Positions 1 through 11,700 of a stretch of 64,000 nt of DNA are shown one piece after another. The stretch spans positions 1,736,001 through 1,800,000 of the forward strand of contig NZ_LT593974.1 in assembly GCF_900086985.1 (NCBI RefSeq), given 5' to 3'. The stretch's first letter is position 1; every line of letters begins with the position of its first letter. This DNA comes from Halomonas sp. HL-93. Its GTDB lineage: Bacteria; Pseudomonadota; Gammaproteobacteria; Pseudomonadales; Halomonadaceae. The position numbers were made by a program, and so were the translations under genes. The notes beneath the pieces were generated by a model. That model did no database searches. It was not told the origin of the DNA and saw nothing but the letters and a program-made list of their open reading frames with translations.

Positions 1-2271
1 TTTGGGCGTGCCGCCTTTGACTACTGGCGAGACAGCGTTGAACGTAGCGTGCTTTACATTGATGTGATGCGCGAGCGTGGCAATCAATACCTGGAGCACA
101 TGGAGCAAACCAAGCCCAACGTGCTGGGCTTTGACACCGAAGTATTGGTGGATGGGCGCACCTTGCCGCAGCCCACCAATTACGAGTTATTACGTGTGCT
201 GCCACCCAAGGGTATCGAGATTGACCCTCTGAAACGCCCCTTTGTGGTGGTTGATCCGCGTGCTGGGCATGGGCCAGGTATCGGCGGCTTTAAGCCCGAC
301 AGCGAGCTCGGCGTGGCATTAAAAGCAGGGCACCCCTGCTATTTTATCGGCTTCTTGCCGTTTCCCGAGCCTGGCCAGACGGTAGAGGACGTGGTCGAGT
401 CTGAGGTAGCGTTTCTCCGTCACGTGATTGAGCGTCACCCTGAAACCACTGAAAAGCCCATGGTGGTTGGCAATTGCCAGGCTGGCTGGCAGATCATGAT
501 GGCCGCTGCCCTCGAGCCTGACGTTTTCGGCCCGATTCTGATCGCCGGCGCGCCGCTCTCGTATTGGGCAGGCGAGCATGGCAAGGCGCCGATGCGCTAT
601 ACCGGCGGAATGACTGGCGGCAGCTGGATAACCGCAATGACCAGCGATCTGGGGAATGGCCTGTTCGATGGTGCCTGGCTGGTGCAGAATTTTGAACGTC
701 TCAATCCGGCGAATACCTACTGGAAAAAGCAGTACCATCTGTTTGCCAACGTGGATACCGAGTCAAACCGCTATCTCGAGTTCGAGCGCTGGTGGGGCGG
801 CCATGTGGTGCTGGGTGGCGAAGAGATCCAGTACATCGTCGATAACCTGTTTGTCGGCAATCGCTTGTCGACTGCGCAACTGGTAACCCGCGACGGTCGC
901 CGGATCGATCTACGCAACGTGCGCTCGCCGGTCGTGGTGTTCTGTTCGCGCGGCGACGATATTACTCCGCCGCCCCAGGCGCTGGGCTGGATTCGTGATC
1001 TCTACGAAGACGAAAGCGATATCATCGCCAACGAGCAGACCATCGTTTACTGTCAGCATGATACCACCGGTCACCTGGGTATCTTCGTGTCGAGCAGCGT
1101 GTCGCGCAAGGAACATACCGAGTTCACGGCTAACATGGATTATATCGATGTGATGCCGCCGGGGCTCTACGAAACCACGATCACCCATGCTGATGATCAC
1201 GACGAAGGCGAGCTGATCGAGCGCGACTACCTGCTCGAGTTTGCCCCGCGCGATTTCGACGAGCTGGACCGCGAGGTCATGCACAAGCCGGAGGACGACC
1301 GCCGGTTTGCCACGGTGGCGCGGATTTCTGAAATCAATCTTGGCCTTTACCGTTTGTACATGCAGCCCTGGTTGCAGGCGGTCATGACGCCGGAAGCCGC
1401 CCGCTGGATTCGTCGCATGCATCCCATTCGGCTGGGCTACAAGCTGCTTTCGGATCGTAACCCCCTGACCGTGCCGTTGCCGGTAATGGCCGAACAGGTG
1501 CGTCAGTCGCGTCACCCGGTGGGTGAAGACAACCTGTTCAAGGCGGTGGAAACCATGGCGTCGGATCAGATCGTCACCGGGCTCAACGCTTTTCGCGATG
1601 CGCGGGATAGCGCCACCGAACGGTTGTTCATGGATATCTACGGCCAACCCCTCCTGCAAGCGGCTGTCGGTCTCTACGGCGACGCGCATGTGCACCGCCG
1701 CCGTCCCGGCGCCGAGCCCGAGCACCGTCGCTTTATAGAGCAGCGCCAGGACGAACTGCGCGCCAAGATTGCCAAGGGTGGCTCTCACGAAGCCGTCATG
1801 CGCGCCCTGATCTATATTCTGGGTGGGGCGCCGGCCACCGACGAGCGCAATTTCAAGCGGCTACGCGCATCACGGGCGGCTCTTGAGCCCAACGCCAAGC
1901 TGTGCGACTTCAAGCAGTTGGTGCGTGAACAGTTCTTTATCCTGAAGCTGGACCGCGAGCAGGCGCTCAATGCCTTGCCGGCCCTGTTGAAGGGGCAAAG
2001 CAACGACGAGATCGACGCGCATATGTCGCATCTGGAAGATGTGCTGTCGGCGAGCGGTGAGCTGTCTGAGCATGTCGCATCACGCCTGTCCCAGGTCAGC
2101 GAGCTGTTCGACCAGGCCCGCCCGCCTGTCCAGAAGCAGGTGGCGTCAACTCCGCAAGCCCCGCAGCAGGCTGCCAAGGAAGTGGCTAAGACGCCTGCGG
2201 CCAAGCCGGCGACGGCGAGTGCCAAAAAAGCCACGCCAACGAAACGCAAGACCCCGCCTAAAGACGAGTAA
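1..2271 (+). CDS. DUF3141 domain protein (PHA synthase/depolymerase-like), 5' partial
   Basis: The frame is open from base 1, so the true start lies left of the window; a GTG at 49 is only the first internal candidate. About 757 residues are visible. An alpha/beta-hydrolase core is suggested by GNCQAGWQ (a G-x-C-x-G nucleophile elbow as in poly(hydroxyalkanoate) synthases, with Cys in place of Ser) and by VVVFCSRGDDITPP, which fits the catalytic-Asp strand. The last 60 residues are low-complexity Ala/Lys/Pro, a basic tail resembling phasin-like or nucleoid-binding tails. DUF3141 proteins are annotated as PHA synthase relatives, but no substrate is shown here. A Rho-independent terminator follows immediately, so it probably ends its transcription unit. 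Confidence 0.8.
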   Translation, partial: FGRAAFDYWRDSVERSVLYIDVMRERGNQYLEHMEQTKPNVLGFDTEVLVDGRTLPQPTNYELLRVLPPKGIEIDPLKRPFVVVDPRAGHGPGIGGFKPDSELGVALKAGHPCYFIGFLPFPEPGQTVEDVVESEVAFLRHVIERHPETTEKPMVVGNCQAGWQIMMAAALEPDVFGPILIAGAPLSYWAGEHGKAPMRYTGGMTGGSWITAMTSDLGNGLFDGAWLVQNFERLNPANTYWKKQYHLFANVDTESNRYLEFERWWGGHVVLGGEEIQYIVDNLFVGNRLSTAQLVTRDGRRIDLRNVRSPVVVFCSRGDDITPPPQALGWIRDLYEDESDIIANEQTIVYCQHDTTGHLGIFVSSSVSRKEHTEFTANMDYIDVMPPGLYETTITHADDHDEGELIERDYLLEFAPRDFDELDREVMHKPEDDRRFATVARISEINLGLYRLYMQPWLQAVMTPEAARWIRRMHPIRLGYKLLSDRNPLTVPLPVMAEQVRQSRHPVGEDNLFKAVETMASDQIVTGLNAFRDARDSATERLFMDIYGQPLLQAAVGLYGDAHVHRRRPGAEPEHRRFIEQRQDELRAKIAKGGSHEAVMRALIYILGGAPATDERNFKRLRASRAALEPNAKLCDFKQLVREQFFILKLDREQALNALPALLKGQSNDEIDAHMSHLEDVLSASGELSEHVASRLSQVSELFDQARPPVQKQVASTPQAPQQAAKEVAKTPAAKPATASAKKATPTKRKTPPKDE

Positions 2272-2285
2272 TGACGTTGAATGCG

Positions 2286-2318
2286 CGCTGCGCCCCTGCC
2301 CATTGGCAGGGGCGTTTG
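2286..2318 (+). terminator. Rho-independent terminator after the DUF3141 gene
   Basis: A 10-bp GC-rich stem (CGCCCCTGCC / GGCAGGGGCG) with a CATT loop is followed by a T-containing tail, about 15 bases after the stop codon. Confidence 0.7.
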
Positions 2319-2562
2319 CGTTTAAAGCTCAGGATTTTTGGGTTGCCGTTGCGCTAACGGCAGTCTAGTGTCTAGCTACGCTTTGATTGAAAAGGGCGAT
2401 GCTCGTCACCATCAACACGACTGTATCCTCGTGCTCACCACTGGCGCTTCGCAATGGGCTGGGGTAGGGTAGGCGCATTTTTCCGACCGCGCGGCCTCTG
2501 AGGGCTGTGGCGGCAACGTTTTCATCGCACCGTCTGCGTGTGCACTAAGAAAGTGGAGCACT

Positions 2563-5193
2563 ATGGGCAAGTCACTGGTCATCGTCGAGTCGCCAGCTAA
2601 AGCGAAGACGATCAATAAATACCTCGGCAACGATTTCATCGTAAAGTCGAGCGTGGGTCATATCCGTGACCTGCCGACCAGCGGCTCGGGCAAGGCGGCC
2701 TCTGACCCTAAAGAGCGCGCGCGCCAAGCCGCGGCAACTCGCAAAATGTCGGCGGAAGATAAGGCCGAATACAAAAAGCGCAAGGCCCAGGATCAGCTGA
2801 TACGGCGTATGGGTATCGACCCGAATAACGGCTGGGAAGCGCACTATGAAGTGTTGCCAGGTAAGGAAAAAGTCGTTGCTGAACTCAAGAAACTAGCCGA
2901 AAAGGCCGACGCCGTTTATCTGGCGACGGATTTGGACCGCGAGGGTGAGGCGATTGCCTGGCACTTGCGCGAAACGATTGGCGGTGATGATAGTCGCTAC
3001 AAGCGGGTGGTGTTCAACGAGATTACCAAAAACGCCATCCAGGATGCTTTCAAAGCCCCGGGCGCGCTAAATATTCCGCGCGTTGAAGCCCAGCAGGCCA
3101 GACGGTTTCTCGACCGTGTGGTGGGTTTTATGCTATCGCCGCTGCTGTGGGCTAAAATCGCCCGTGGGCTTTCGGCAGGCCGTGTGCAGTCCGTTGCTGT
3201 TCGCTTGATCGTCGAGCGCGAGCGCGAAATACGCGCCTTTATCCCCGAAGAGTTTTGGGATGTTCATGCGGACCTCGCCTCGCCGGAAGGCGAGCAGGTA
3301 CGCTTTGCGCTGGTACGCCAGGACGGCAAGGCCTTTCGCCCAACGTCTGAAAAAGACACCCTGGCGCGCATTGAACAGCTCAAAAAAGCCAAGCTGTCGA
3401 TCACCTCGCGGGAAGATAAGCCCACCAGCTCCAAGCCCACGGCGCCTTTTATCACTTCTACGCTTCAGCAAGCGGCGAGCGGGCGGTTAGGTTTCTCAGT
3501 TAAAAAGACCATGACAATGGCCCAGCGGCTTTATGAGGCGGGCTACATCACCTATATGCGTACTGATTCCACCAATCTTTCCAAAGATGCGGTGGAAAGC
3601 GTGCGTACCTTTATCGGTGAAGAATATGGGCCACGTTATTTGCCCGAGGACGCCAATCGCTACAGCAGCAAAGAAAGCGCCCAGGAGGCGCACGAAGCGA
3701 TTCGTCCTTCCAGCGTTGATCGCCTAGCGACCGACTTGGCGGGTATGGAGCGCGACGCCGAGCGGCTGTACGAGCTTATTTGGCGGCAGTTTGTGGCGTG
3801 TCAGATGACGCCTGCGGAATACCTATCCAGTACGCTGAGCGTTGAGGTAGACGGCTACGAGCTACGCGCTAAAGGTCGTGTGCTGAAGTTCGACGGTTAT
3901 ACGCGGGTAATGAAACCCAGTGGTAAAAACGAAGATCAGCGTCTGCCTGACCTGCCGACCGGTACACCAATGGCACTTGATGCGCTTGATCCTCAGCAGC
4001 ACTTCACCAAGCCGCCGGCTCGCTACACGGAGGCGAGCTTGGTTAAAGAGCTTGAAAAGCAGGGCATTGGGCGTCCATCGACGTATGCTTCGATTATTTC
4101 GACGATTCAAGATCGCGGCTATGTTCAGCTCCAAAATCGTCGCTTTTACGCCGAAAAGCTTGGCGATATTGTGACAGAGCGCCTGAAGGAATCCTTCCCT
4201 GATTTGATGGATTTCTCGTTTACCGCCCGAATGGAAGACAGTCTTGACGAAGTAGCCGAAGGGGAGCGTAACTGGCAGGCGTTGCTGGACGCCTTTTATG
4301 AAGAGTTTCGTGAGGAACTGGCCCAGGCCGAAAGCGAAGACGGCATGCGCCCCAATCAGCCAGTACCCACCGATATTGACTGCCCGAGTTGCGGTCGAAA
4401 AATGCAGATACGAACGGCTTCGACGGGCGTTTTCCTCGGTTGCAGCGGATATAATCTGCCGCCCAAGGAACGCTGCAAAACCACCATTGATCTAATTCCT
4501 GGCGAAGAAGCCGTAGCCGCCGATGCTGATGAAGAGGCGGAAACCAACGCTCTGCGTGCCAAGCGTCGTTGCCCGATTTGCAGCACGGCGATGGATAATT
4601 ATTTGATCGATGAAACCCGCAAACTGCATATCTGTGGTAATAGTCCGGATTGCGAAGGGTACGAGGTCGAAACCGGCAAATTTAAGATCAAGGGCTACGA
4701 TGGTCCGCTTATTGAATGCGATAAGTGTGGCGCGGATATGCAGTTGAAATCGGGCCGCTTTGGTAAATATTTCGGGTGTACTAACAGCGAATGTAAAAAC
4801 ACCCGGAAACTGTTGAGAAGTGGCGAAGTGGCACCGCCTAAGATGGATCCTATTCCGATGCCTGAGCTTGCCTGTCAAAAAGTCGACGACCATTATGTGC
4901 TTCGTGACGGCGCAAGTGGGCTGTTTTTGGCCGCCAGCAAGTTTCCTAAAAATCGTGAAACGCGTCCGCCGCTGGTCAAAGAGCTCAAAGCCCATGCCGA
5001 CGAGCTGCCCGAAAAATATCACTTTATTCTCAACGCACCCAGCGAAGATCCAGACGGTCGCCCCACGCAGATTCGTTACTCGCGTAAGTTTAAAGAGCAG
5101 TATGTGATGACCGATGAGGACGGTAAGGCCACGGGCTGGAAAGCGACCTTTGAAGGTGGTAAATGGCACGTCGAGGATAAGCGCAAAAAATGA
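2563..5193 (+). CDS. topA: DNA topoisomerase I
   Basis: Type IA topoisomerase, 876 aa, which relaxes negative supercoils through a 5'-phosphotyrosine intermediate. The N-terminus ([20 protein letters not shown]) is the Toprim start, and the acidic triad region is [15 protein letters not shown]. The active-site Tyr is about residue 331 in ITYMRTDST. Three to four Cys4 zinc-finger modules ([24 protein letters not shown] and partners) fill the C-terminal third, as in the E. coli enzyme. The start ATG follows a GGAG-type ribosome site. The stop overlaps the next gene by 4 bp (ATGA), indicating translational coupling. Confidence 0.97.
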   Translation: MGKSLVIVESPAKAKTINKYLGNDFIVKSSVGHIRDLPTSGSGKAASDPKERARQAAATRKMSAEDKAEYKKRKAQDQLIRRMGIDPNNGWEAHYEVLPGKEKVVAELKKLAEKADAVYLATDLDREGEAIAWHLRETIGGDDSRYKRVVFNEITKNAIQDAFKAPGALNIPRVEAQQARRFLDRVVGFMLSPLLWAKIARGLSAGRVQSVAVRLIVEREREIRAFIPEEFWDVHADLASPEGEQVRFALVRQDGKAFRPTSEKDTLARIEQLKKAKLSITSREDKPTSSKPTAPFITSTLQQAASGRLGFSVKKTMTMAQRLYEAGYITYMRTDSTNLSKDAVESVRTFIGEEYGPRYLPEDANRYSSKESAQEAHEAIRPSSVDRLATDLAGMERDAERLYELIWRQFVACQMTPAEYLSSTLSVEVDGYELRAKGRVLKFDGYTRVMKPSGKNEDQRLPDLPTGTPMALDALDPQQHFTKPPARYTEASLVKELEKQGIGRPSTYASIISTIQDRGYVQLQNRRFYAEKLGDIVTERLKESFPDLMDFSFTARMEDSLDEVAEGERNWQALLDAFYEEFREELAQAESEDGMRPNQPVPTDIDCPSCGRKMQIRTASTGVFLGCSGYNLPPKERCKTTIDLIPGEEAVAADADEEAETNALRAKRRCPICSTAMDNYLIDETRKLHICGNSPDCEGYEVETGKFKIKGYDGPLIECDKCGADMQLKSGRFGKYFGCTNSECKNTRKLLRSGEVAPPKMDPIPMPELACQKVDDHYVLRDGASGLFLAASKFPKNRETRPPLVKELKAHADELPEKYHFILNAPSEDPDGRPTQIRYSRKFKEQYVMTDEDGKATGWKATFEGGKWHVEDKRKK

Positions 5194-5651
5194 GTGATCG
5201 TTCGCGCACCAATCAACTGCTCTATCAAGCTGAGCTTTTGGCGTTGTCTTCGAGCGAAGAAGACGAGCATGCCATCGCGCGGAGCATGGCGCAGGAAGAA
5301 GGTGCGCTTGCCCTGTTTGAGCTGGCGCTTACATCGTTGCTGCGTGAAGTCACGGAGCATGCCCGTTTAACACAGCACGAATGGCGTTATCTGTTGTCCG
5401 ACGAGGGGCCGGCGATGGCGGAGCTCCAGCGACTGCGTGATCTTGCTCACGATCAAGATAGCTGGCTGTGTTGGCTGGTGATGCAGCTCGACAAATTGCA
5501 TAGCAGCGACGGGGCAGCCAAGCGTCGTGCTCCCCATCCGGGGATGATTGCGGTAGGTGATCAGGCCAGCTTTCGTGAGCAGCTTATAACCCATCTCAAT
5601 GCGGCTAAGCGTGAAGTCGCCGCCCTTCGTGAAACCAGCCAGGAGTGGTAG
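5190..5651 (+). CDS. Conserved small protein coupled to topA (DUF6586-like)
   Basis: A 153-aa, Leu/Glu-rich, mainly helical soluble protein with no signal peptide or membrane segment. Its ATG overlaps the topA stop by 4 bp, so it is co-translated with topoisomerase I. A small helical protein in this position is conserved beside topA in Pseudomonas-type genomes (DUF6586, from memory). No catalytic motif is visible and no function is assigned. Confidence 0.75.
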   Translation: MSDRSRTNQLLYQAELLALSSSEEDEHAIARSMAQEEGALALFELALTSLLREVTEHARLTQHEWRYLLSDEGPAMAELQRLRDLAHDQDSWLCWLVMQLDKLHSSDGAAKRRAPHPGMIAVGDQASFREQLITHLNAAKREVAALRETSQEW

Positions 5652-5706
5652 AGGGCGGCTCAGTGGGTCGCATGGGTGAACGATGCGATGGAAAATGGGA
5701 GATTTA

Positions 5707-6171
5707 ATGCGCTACAACCAAGTGAAAGATCTAATCGCCTGGGTAGAGGGTTACCATGGGCAGTTAGCTGATCAGTACCGTGCCAAGGCAGCCGCTGCTG
5801 AAAGCGAACGACTGCAGATGGTGCTCACCTACCTAGCAGATCATGAAACGCGTATGCAGGCAGGCTTGCGCGCTGTTTTCGATGAAGAACATGAAAAACG
5901 CGATGTGCTTGAGACGTGGTTTGACGACCCCAGCGATTTTCCTCAACCACCACAATTGGAACATTTAGCCGATAAGCCTCTGGGTAACTCAATCGACGCC
6001 GTGATGAAAACGGCCATCGAAGCGAATCGTAGCCTGGAAGCGCTTTATCGTCATCGTGCCAATCGGGCGGTAATTGAACCAGAAGCCGAATTTTTTAACG
6101 CCTTGGCGGAAGGGCACAATGCTGAGCTAAGGCGCATTGTGGCAAGCATTGAAGAGCTGCAAGGTGTCTAG
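5707..6171 (+). CDS. Hypothetical helical protein, ferritin-like appearance
   Basis: The start at 5707 is chosen over an upstream ATG at 5683 because GGGAG lies 7 bases before it. The 154-aa product is strongly helical. Two helices carry metal-ligand-like spacings (LADHETRM near residue 50 and AEGHNAELRRI near 140), recalling ferritin/rubrerythrin-type four-helix bundles. This fold suggestion is inference from pattern only. It sits 55 bp after the topA-linked gene and is probably in the same transcript. Confidence 0.65.
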   Translation: MRYNQVKDLIAWVEGYHGQLADQYRAKAAAAESERLQMVLTYLADHETRMQAGLRAVFDEEHEKRDVLETWFDDPSDFPQPPQLEHLADKPLGNSIDAVMKTAIEANRSLEALYRHRANRAVIEPEAEFFNALAEGHNAELRRIVASIEELQGV

Positions 6172-6263
6172 CGCCTAGCCTATTGGTAATAACCTCTAGG
6201 TAAGGTATAAAGCTGCTGAAAGTGGCATCTCGTCATTATCCACGTCCTGTGTGAGAGTATTGA

Positions 6264-6896
6264 ATGAAGCCGGTCACCCGCCGCCGTTTCCTAGCATTAG
6301 CCGTAAGCTGGCCTGTTGCCGCAAGTGCGGCTGCCAGCGTTACTTTGGCATCCGAAGTCTATCCCGATCTGGTTGCCGCGGAGCTTGAAAACGCCGCTGT
6401 GCCCCGCGAGCCTGGTGAGCTATGGGTGCTGGTCGATGATAAGGCAGTAACGCTATCAATTTACCGTGGCCACCAAGTGGTCGAGGAGTTCAGGCCTATA
6501 TCATTAGGACGCGGGGGCGCGAGTACCCAGCGGGTGCGCGGAGATAAAGCTACGCCACTAGGCGAATTTCGCATCAATCGCTTCAACCACGATAGCAAAT
6601 GGCATATTTTTATGGGGGTCAATTATCCGACGCCTACCCATGCGCGTATGGCGCTGCAAAATGGCATTTATTCTCAGGCAGATTATGATGCCTATTTCGA
6701 TTATTATCGTCGCCACCGTGAGCCGCCGCAGGATACAGTACTGGGCGGTGCCATTGGTATTCATGGGCTTGGCGAAGCGGATCCAGATATTCATGGCCGT
6801 TATCATTGGACACAAGGCTGCGTAGCGGTAAGCAATTCGCAAATTGAGCGCCTGACTGAGTTAGTCGAGGTTGGCACTCGCGTAGTGATCCGCTAA
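6264..6896 (+). CDS. L,D-transpeptidase family protein (YkuD domain)
   Basis: A 210-aa exported protein. The N-terminus has a twin Arg (TRRRFLALA) followed by a hydrophobic Ala-rich stretch, a probable Tat signal. The YkuD signature is present: IGIHGLG, then HWTQGCVAVSN with the nucleophilic Cys near residue 189. Such enzymes form 3-3 cross-links in peptidoglycan or attach lipoproteins to it; family members without cross-linking activity also exist. It lies directly upstream of the Lpp-type lipoprotein gene, which fits a cell-wall anchoring role, but that link is inferred. Confidence 0.88.
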   Translation: MKPVTRRRFLALAVSWPVAASAAASVTLASEVYPDLVAAELENAAVPREPGELWVLVDDKAVTLSIYRGHQVVEEFRPISLGRGGASTQRVRGDKATPLGEFRINRFNHDSKWHIFMGVNYPTPTHARMALQNGIYSQADYDAYFDYYRRHREPPQDTVLGGAIGIHGLGEADPDIHGRYHWTQGCVAVSNSQIERLTELVEVGTRVVIR

Positions 6897-6958
6897 GCTG
6901 GTGTTGTTGAAGGAAGTTCGAGGTTTTAAACTCGTGGCTATAGACAACCACTGTGGAC

Positions 6959-6964
6959 TATAAT
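6959..6964 (+). promoter_or_regulatory. Candidate -10 box of the lipoprotein gene
   Basis: A perfect TATAAT lies in the gap between the transpeptidase and the lipoprotein gene. No convincing -35 at 16-18 bp was found, so the call rests on the -10 and on the expectation that Lpp is strongly expressed. Confidence 0.4.
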
Positions 6965-6968
6965 AAAA

Positions 6969-7008
6969 CAGTGTTTGACTTACGTGCTTCGCGGCACAAG
7001 TCACTGTT
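6969..7008 (+). promoter_or_regulatory. Hairpin in the leader of the lipoprotein gene
   Basis: An imperfect inverted repeat (CAGTG..ACTT..GTGC pairing with GCACAAGTCACTG around a TTCGCG loop) begins a few bases after the candidate -10. If that promoter is used, the structure would sit at the 5' end of the mRNA, about 100 nt before the start codon. It lacks a T run, so a terminator is less likely. Confidence 0.45.
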
Positions 7009-7108
7009 AAGAACCTGCACCGCAGGTAGACAAATCTAGGCTCACCTCGTAGGCTTACGTTTGTCATACCCCTAACGTTGTACCCAAGGAAGATTCAAGG
7101 AGAACATT

Positions 7109-7372
7109 ATGACTTTTAAGACAACTCTGAAGATGTCTGCTGCCGCCGCTTCACTGGCCATTCTGGCTGGTTGTGCATCTACTGGTGCACTGGAAGAAGT
7201 CCGCATGACAGCTGAATCAGCACAAGCTGACGCCTCTGAAGCACGTAGCAATTCTTCACAAGCTCTGAACACTGCAAACCAAGCTCAGCGCGACGCGCAA
7301 GCTGCCCTGCAGATGTCTGAGCAGAACCGTGAAGAAATGGAGCGCATGTTCGAGCGTTCTATGCAGAAGTAA
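7109..7372 (+). CDS. lpp: Lpp/OprI-type major outer membrane lipoprotein
   Basis: An 87-aa precursor with a lipoprotein signal peptide and the lipobox LAGC (acylated Cys about residue 22). The mature part is a single Ala/Gln/Asn-rich helix with an alanine-zipper heptad pattern, as in Pseudomonas OprI and E. coli Lpp, and it ends in Lys (SMQK), the residue that L,D-transpeptidases can link to peptidoglycan. A strong AAGGAGAA ribosome site precedes the ATG. L,D-transpeptidase genes lie on both sides. Confidence 0.9.
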   Translation: MTFKTTLKMSAAAASLAILAGCASTGALEEVRMTAESAQADASEARSNSSQALNTANQAQRDAQAALQMSEQNREEMERMFERSMQK

Positions 7373-7423
7373 TATGATTTAGCGGTTGTGGGAGCTTGGC
7401 TCTTTGCAATCACTAGGCATGCA

Positions 7424-7450
7424 AAAAACCCCGCCTCGGCGGGGTTTTTT
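7424..7450. terminator. Bidirectional terminator between lpp and an L,D-transpeptidase gene
   Basis: The perfect stem CCCCGCC-TC-GGCGGGG is flanked by an A run on the left and a T run on the right, so it can serve both convergent genes. Confidence 0.92.
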
Positions 7451-7485
7451 GTATTTAGTGGTTGTGGATGAAAATAAACAGAGGC

Positions 7486-8724
<1,239 letters not shown>

Positions 8725-8792
8725 GGGTCTTCCTAATCAGTGAATACATCGCTAACGCAGGCGATGGCAACAGGTGCAGTTTGCCGCAACCG

Positions 8793-11700
8793 TTACGCTG
8801 CCGCCACTTTTTGGTTGAGCGTGGTTAACAGTGACTCAATACATTCAAATCGCTGATCGATTTTTTCCATGGGAAATTCAAAGCGTAATGTATCGGAGCC
8901 GTCCAAACGGTAGTGCTGGGGTGACGTTTGAATGAGCGTCACTAACGTATAGGGGTCTACCTGAGTGTGGGCATCAAAGATAATGCGTCCGCGCTGCTCA
9001 CCCGCTTCCAGTCGTTTAATGCCAAGCTGCTCGGCGCGATGGCGAAGCCGCGTTTGGCGTATCAAGTGCTTTAGCGGTGCAGGTAGAAGCCCAAAGCGAT
9101 CAATCAGTTCAACCTGTAGTTCTTTAAGTTCGGCGTCGCTTTGCGTATTGGCGATCCGCTTGTACATGACCAGCCGCTGTTGTACATCATGGATGTAGTC
9201 ATCGGGAATTAACGCAGGCAGATTAAGGCTGATTTCAACGCCGCTATCAAAGGGCGCGTCGATATTCGGGGTTTTGCCCGCGCGTATGGCTTTCACTGCG
9301 CGGTCGAGCATTTCCATATAAAGGGTATAGCCGATGGTTTCCATTTGACCGCTTTGCTCGTCACCCAGCAGCTCGCCCGCACCACGAATTTCCATATCGT
9401 GACTCGCCAGCGTAAAGCCCGCACCCAAATCATCCGAGGCGCTGATCGCTTCCAGACGTTTCACGGCATCCCGGGTCATGGCCTTGGGAGTAGGAGTCAG
9501 CAAATAGGCATAGGCTTGGTGGTGGCTGCGGCCTACGCGCCCACGAAGCTGGTGCAGCTGGGCCAAGCCAAACTTATCGGCCCGCTCGATGATAATCGTA
9601 TTGGCGCTGGGCACATCGATGCCCGTCTCAATAATGGTTGAGCAGACCAGGACGTTAAAGCGGCGATGGTAAAAGTCGGACATTACGCGCTCTAGACTGC
9701 GCTCGGGTAGCTGGCCGTGGGCGACCGCCACGCGTGCTTCCGGAACCAAGGAGCGAATGCGCTCGGCGGCATTCTCGATGGTCTTGACTTCGTTATGTAG
9801 AAAATAAACTTGGCCGCCGCGTAAAATCTCGCGCAACAGAGCTTCTTTAATAACGCCGTCCTGGTGCTGCTGGACAAAGGTTTTGACTGAGAGGCGTCGC
9901 GCCGGTGGCGTGGCGATGATCGATAGATCACGGATGCCGCTCATCGCCATGTTAAGGGTCCGCGGGATCGGTGTGGCCGTCAGCGTAAGGATGTCGACTT
10001 CAGCGCGTAAGGTTTTGAGTTTCTCTTTCTGAGAAACACCAAAGCGGTGTTCCTCATCGATAATCAATAAACCCATTTTAGGTAGTTCAACGCTGTTGGC
10101 GAGCAGCTTATGCGTGCCAATGACGATGTCGGTTTGGCCGTTTTTGATGCTTTCCAGCGTTTTGCTCATCTCTTTGCCATGCGTAAAGCGCGAGATAAGG
10201 CCGATATTGACCGCAGTGTCGGCAAAGCGGTCACGGAAATTCTCAAAGTGTTGGCGGGCCAGCAGGGTGGTGGGCACCAGCACCACCACTTGGCGGCCCG
10301 ATTGAACGGCAAGAAAGGCCGCGCGCATGGCCACTTCGGTTTTACCGAAGCCAACGTCGCCACATACCACGCGGTCCATGGGTTGTGGCGAGGTCATGTC
10401 GCTAATCACAGCCTCAATAGCGGCTTGCTGATCGGGGGTTTCTTCAAATGGAAAGCTCCCTGCGAATCGCGCGTATTCATCGCTTGGCGCTTCGTAGACT
10501 ACGCCCTCTTGGGCTTCGCGACGGGCATAGATATCGAGCAATTCCGCGGCGGTGTCGCGAATTTTCTCGGCGGCTTTTTTGCGCGCTTTTTCCCACTGGT
10601 CAGAGCCTAATCTATGCAGTGGAGCCAGCTCGTCGTCGGCGCCGCTGTAGCGTGAAATCAGGTGGAGGCTATCCACCGGCACGTAAAGCTTGGCGCCGTC
10701 GGCATATTCCAGCGCCAGAAACTCATTGGCCTGGCCGCCGGCCTCCAGCGCTTCAAGGCCAATGTAGCGGCCCACACCATGGGCTTGATGCACCACCGGG
10801 GAGCCGCGGCGCAATTCTGAAAGGTGGCGAACGGCAAACTCATTATCGTCGGTTGCCTTTTCCCGGCGCCGGCTTTGGCGTACCACATCGCCGAAAAGCT
10901 CCGTTTCACTGATCACCGCAAGCGATGGGTCGGTCAGCCAGAGACCACTGTCGATCAGCCCTTCAGTAATGGCGATGGGCTGGTCACCGGCGAGAAACGC
11001 TTGAAAGCCGTCGACATGCGGCAGTTTCAGCGAAAGCGGTGCTAACACTTCTTCCAGAGCTTCCCGCCGGCCGCGTGACTCAGCCACCAGTAGCACGCGG
11101 GAAGCGTCCTCGCGCTCAAGAAAGTCGGTCAGCTCGCCGAGCGGGCGTTTGGCGCGAGGATTAACCGCCACGGGGGGGAGGGCCTGGGCCTTGGGGGTTA
11201 GCGCATGGCGCTGCTCAAGGTCGTCGGTAAGCTCCACCCTCGGGCGCTGTTTGATCGCTGCGAACACGTCGCTGACGGGGGAAAAGGCGCGGTGCGGCGG
11301 CAATAGTGGCCGCGTGGGGTCAACGCCCAGGTTAGCGTAACGGCTTTCAATCGCCTGCCAGTGCTGTTCGGCCGCCTGATAGACCTCGGGCAGCAACGCG
11401 ACCCGTGTATCTTGGGTCAAGTGGTCAAACAGTGACGCCGTTTGCTCGAAAAATAGCGGTAAATAATGTTCAAGCCCAGGTGAAGGAATGCCTTTGAGGG
11501 CATCGTTGTACAGCGGGCATTGGCGCGGGTCGACATCAAAAAGCGTCTCAAATTGTTCTCTAAAGCAAGCGATCGACGAGCGACTGAGCGAATATTCGTG
11601 GGCCGGCAGCAGCTCGATCCTGTCGAGCTTGTCGGTTGAGCGTTGGTTGCCAGGGTCAAAGTGGCGCAGGGTATCGATCTCATCATCGAACAAGTCGATC

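Noticed and set aside
910..1788. 292-aa minus-strand frame within the DUF3141 gene
   Set aside because: Antisense shadow rich in Arg/His with no motif; the sense gene is supported by family features.
4492..5169. 225-aa minus-strand frame opposite the topA zinc fingers
   Set aside because: Shadow frame; the sense strand encodes repeated Cys4 motifs.
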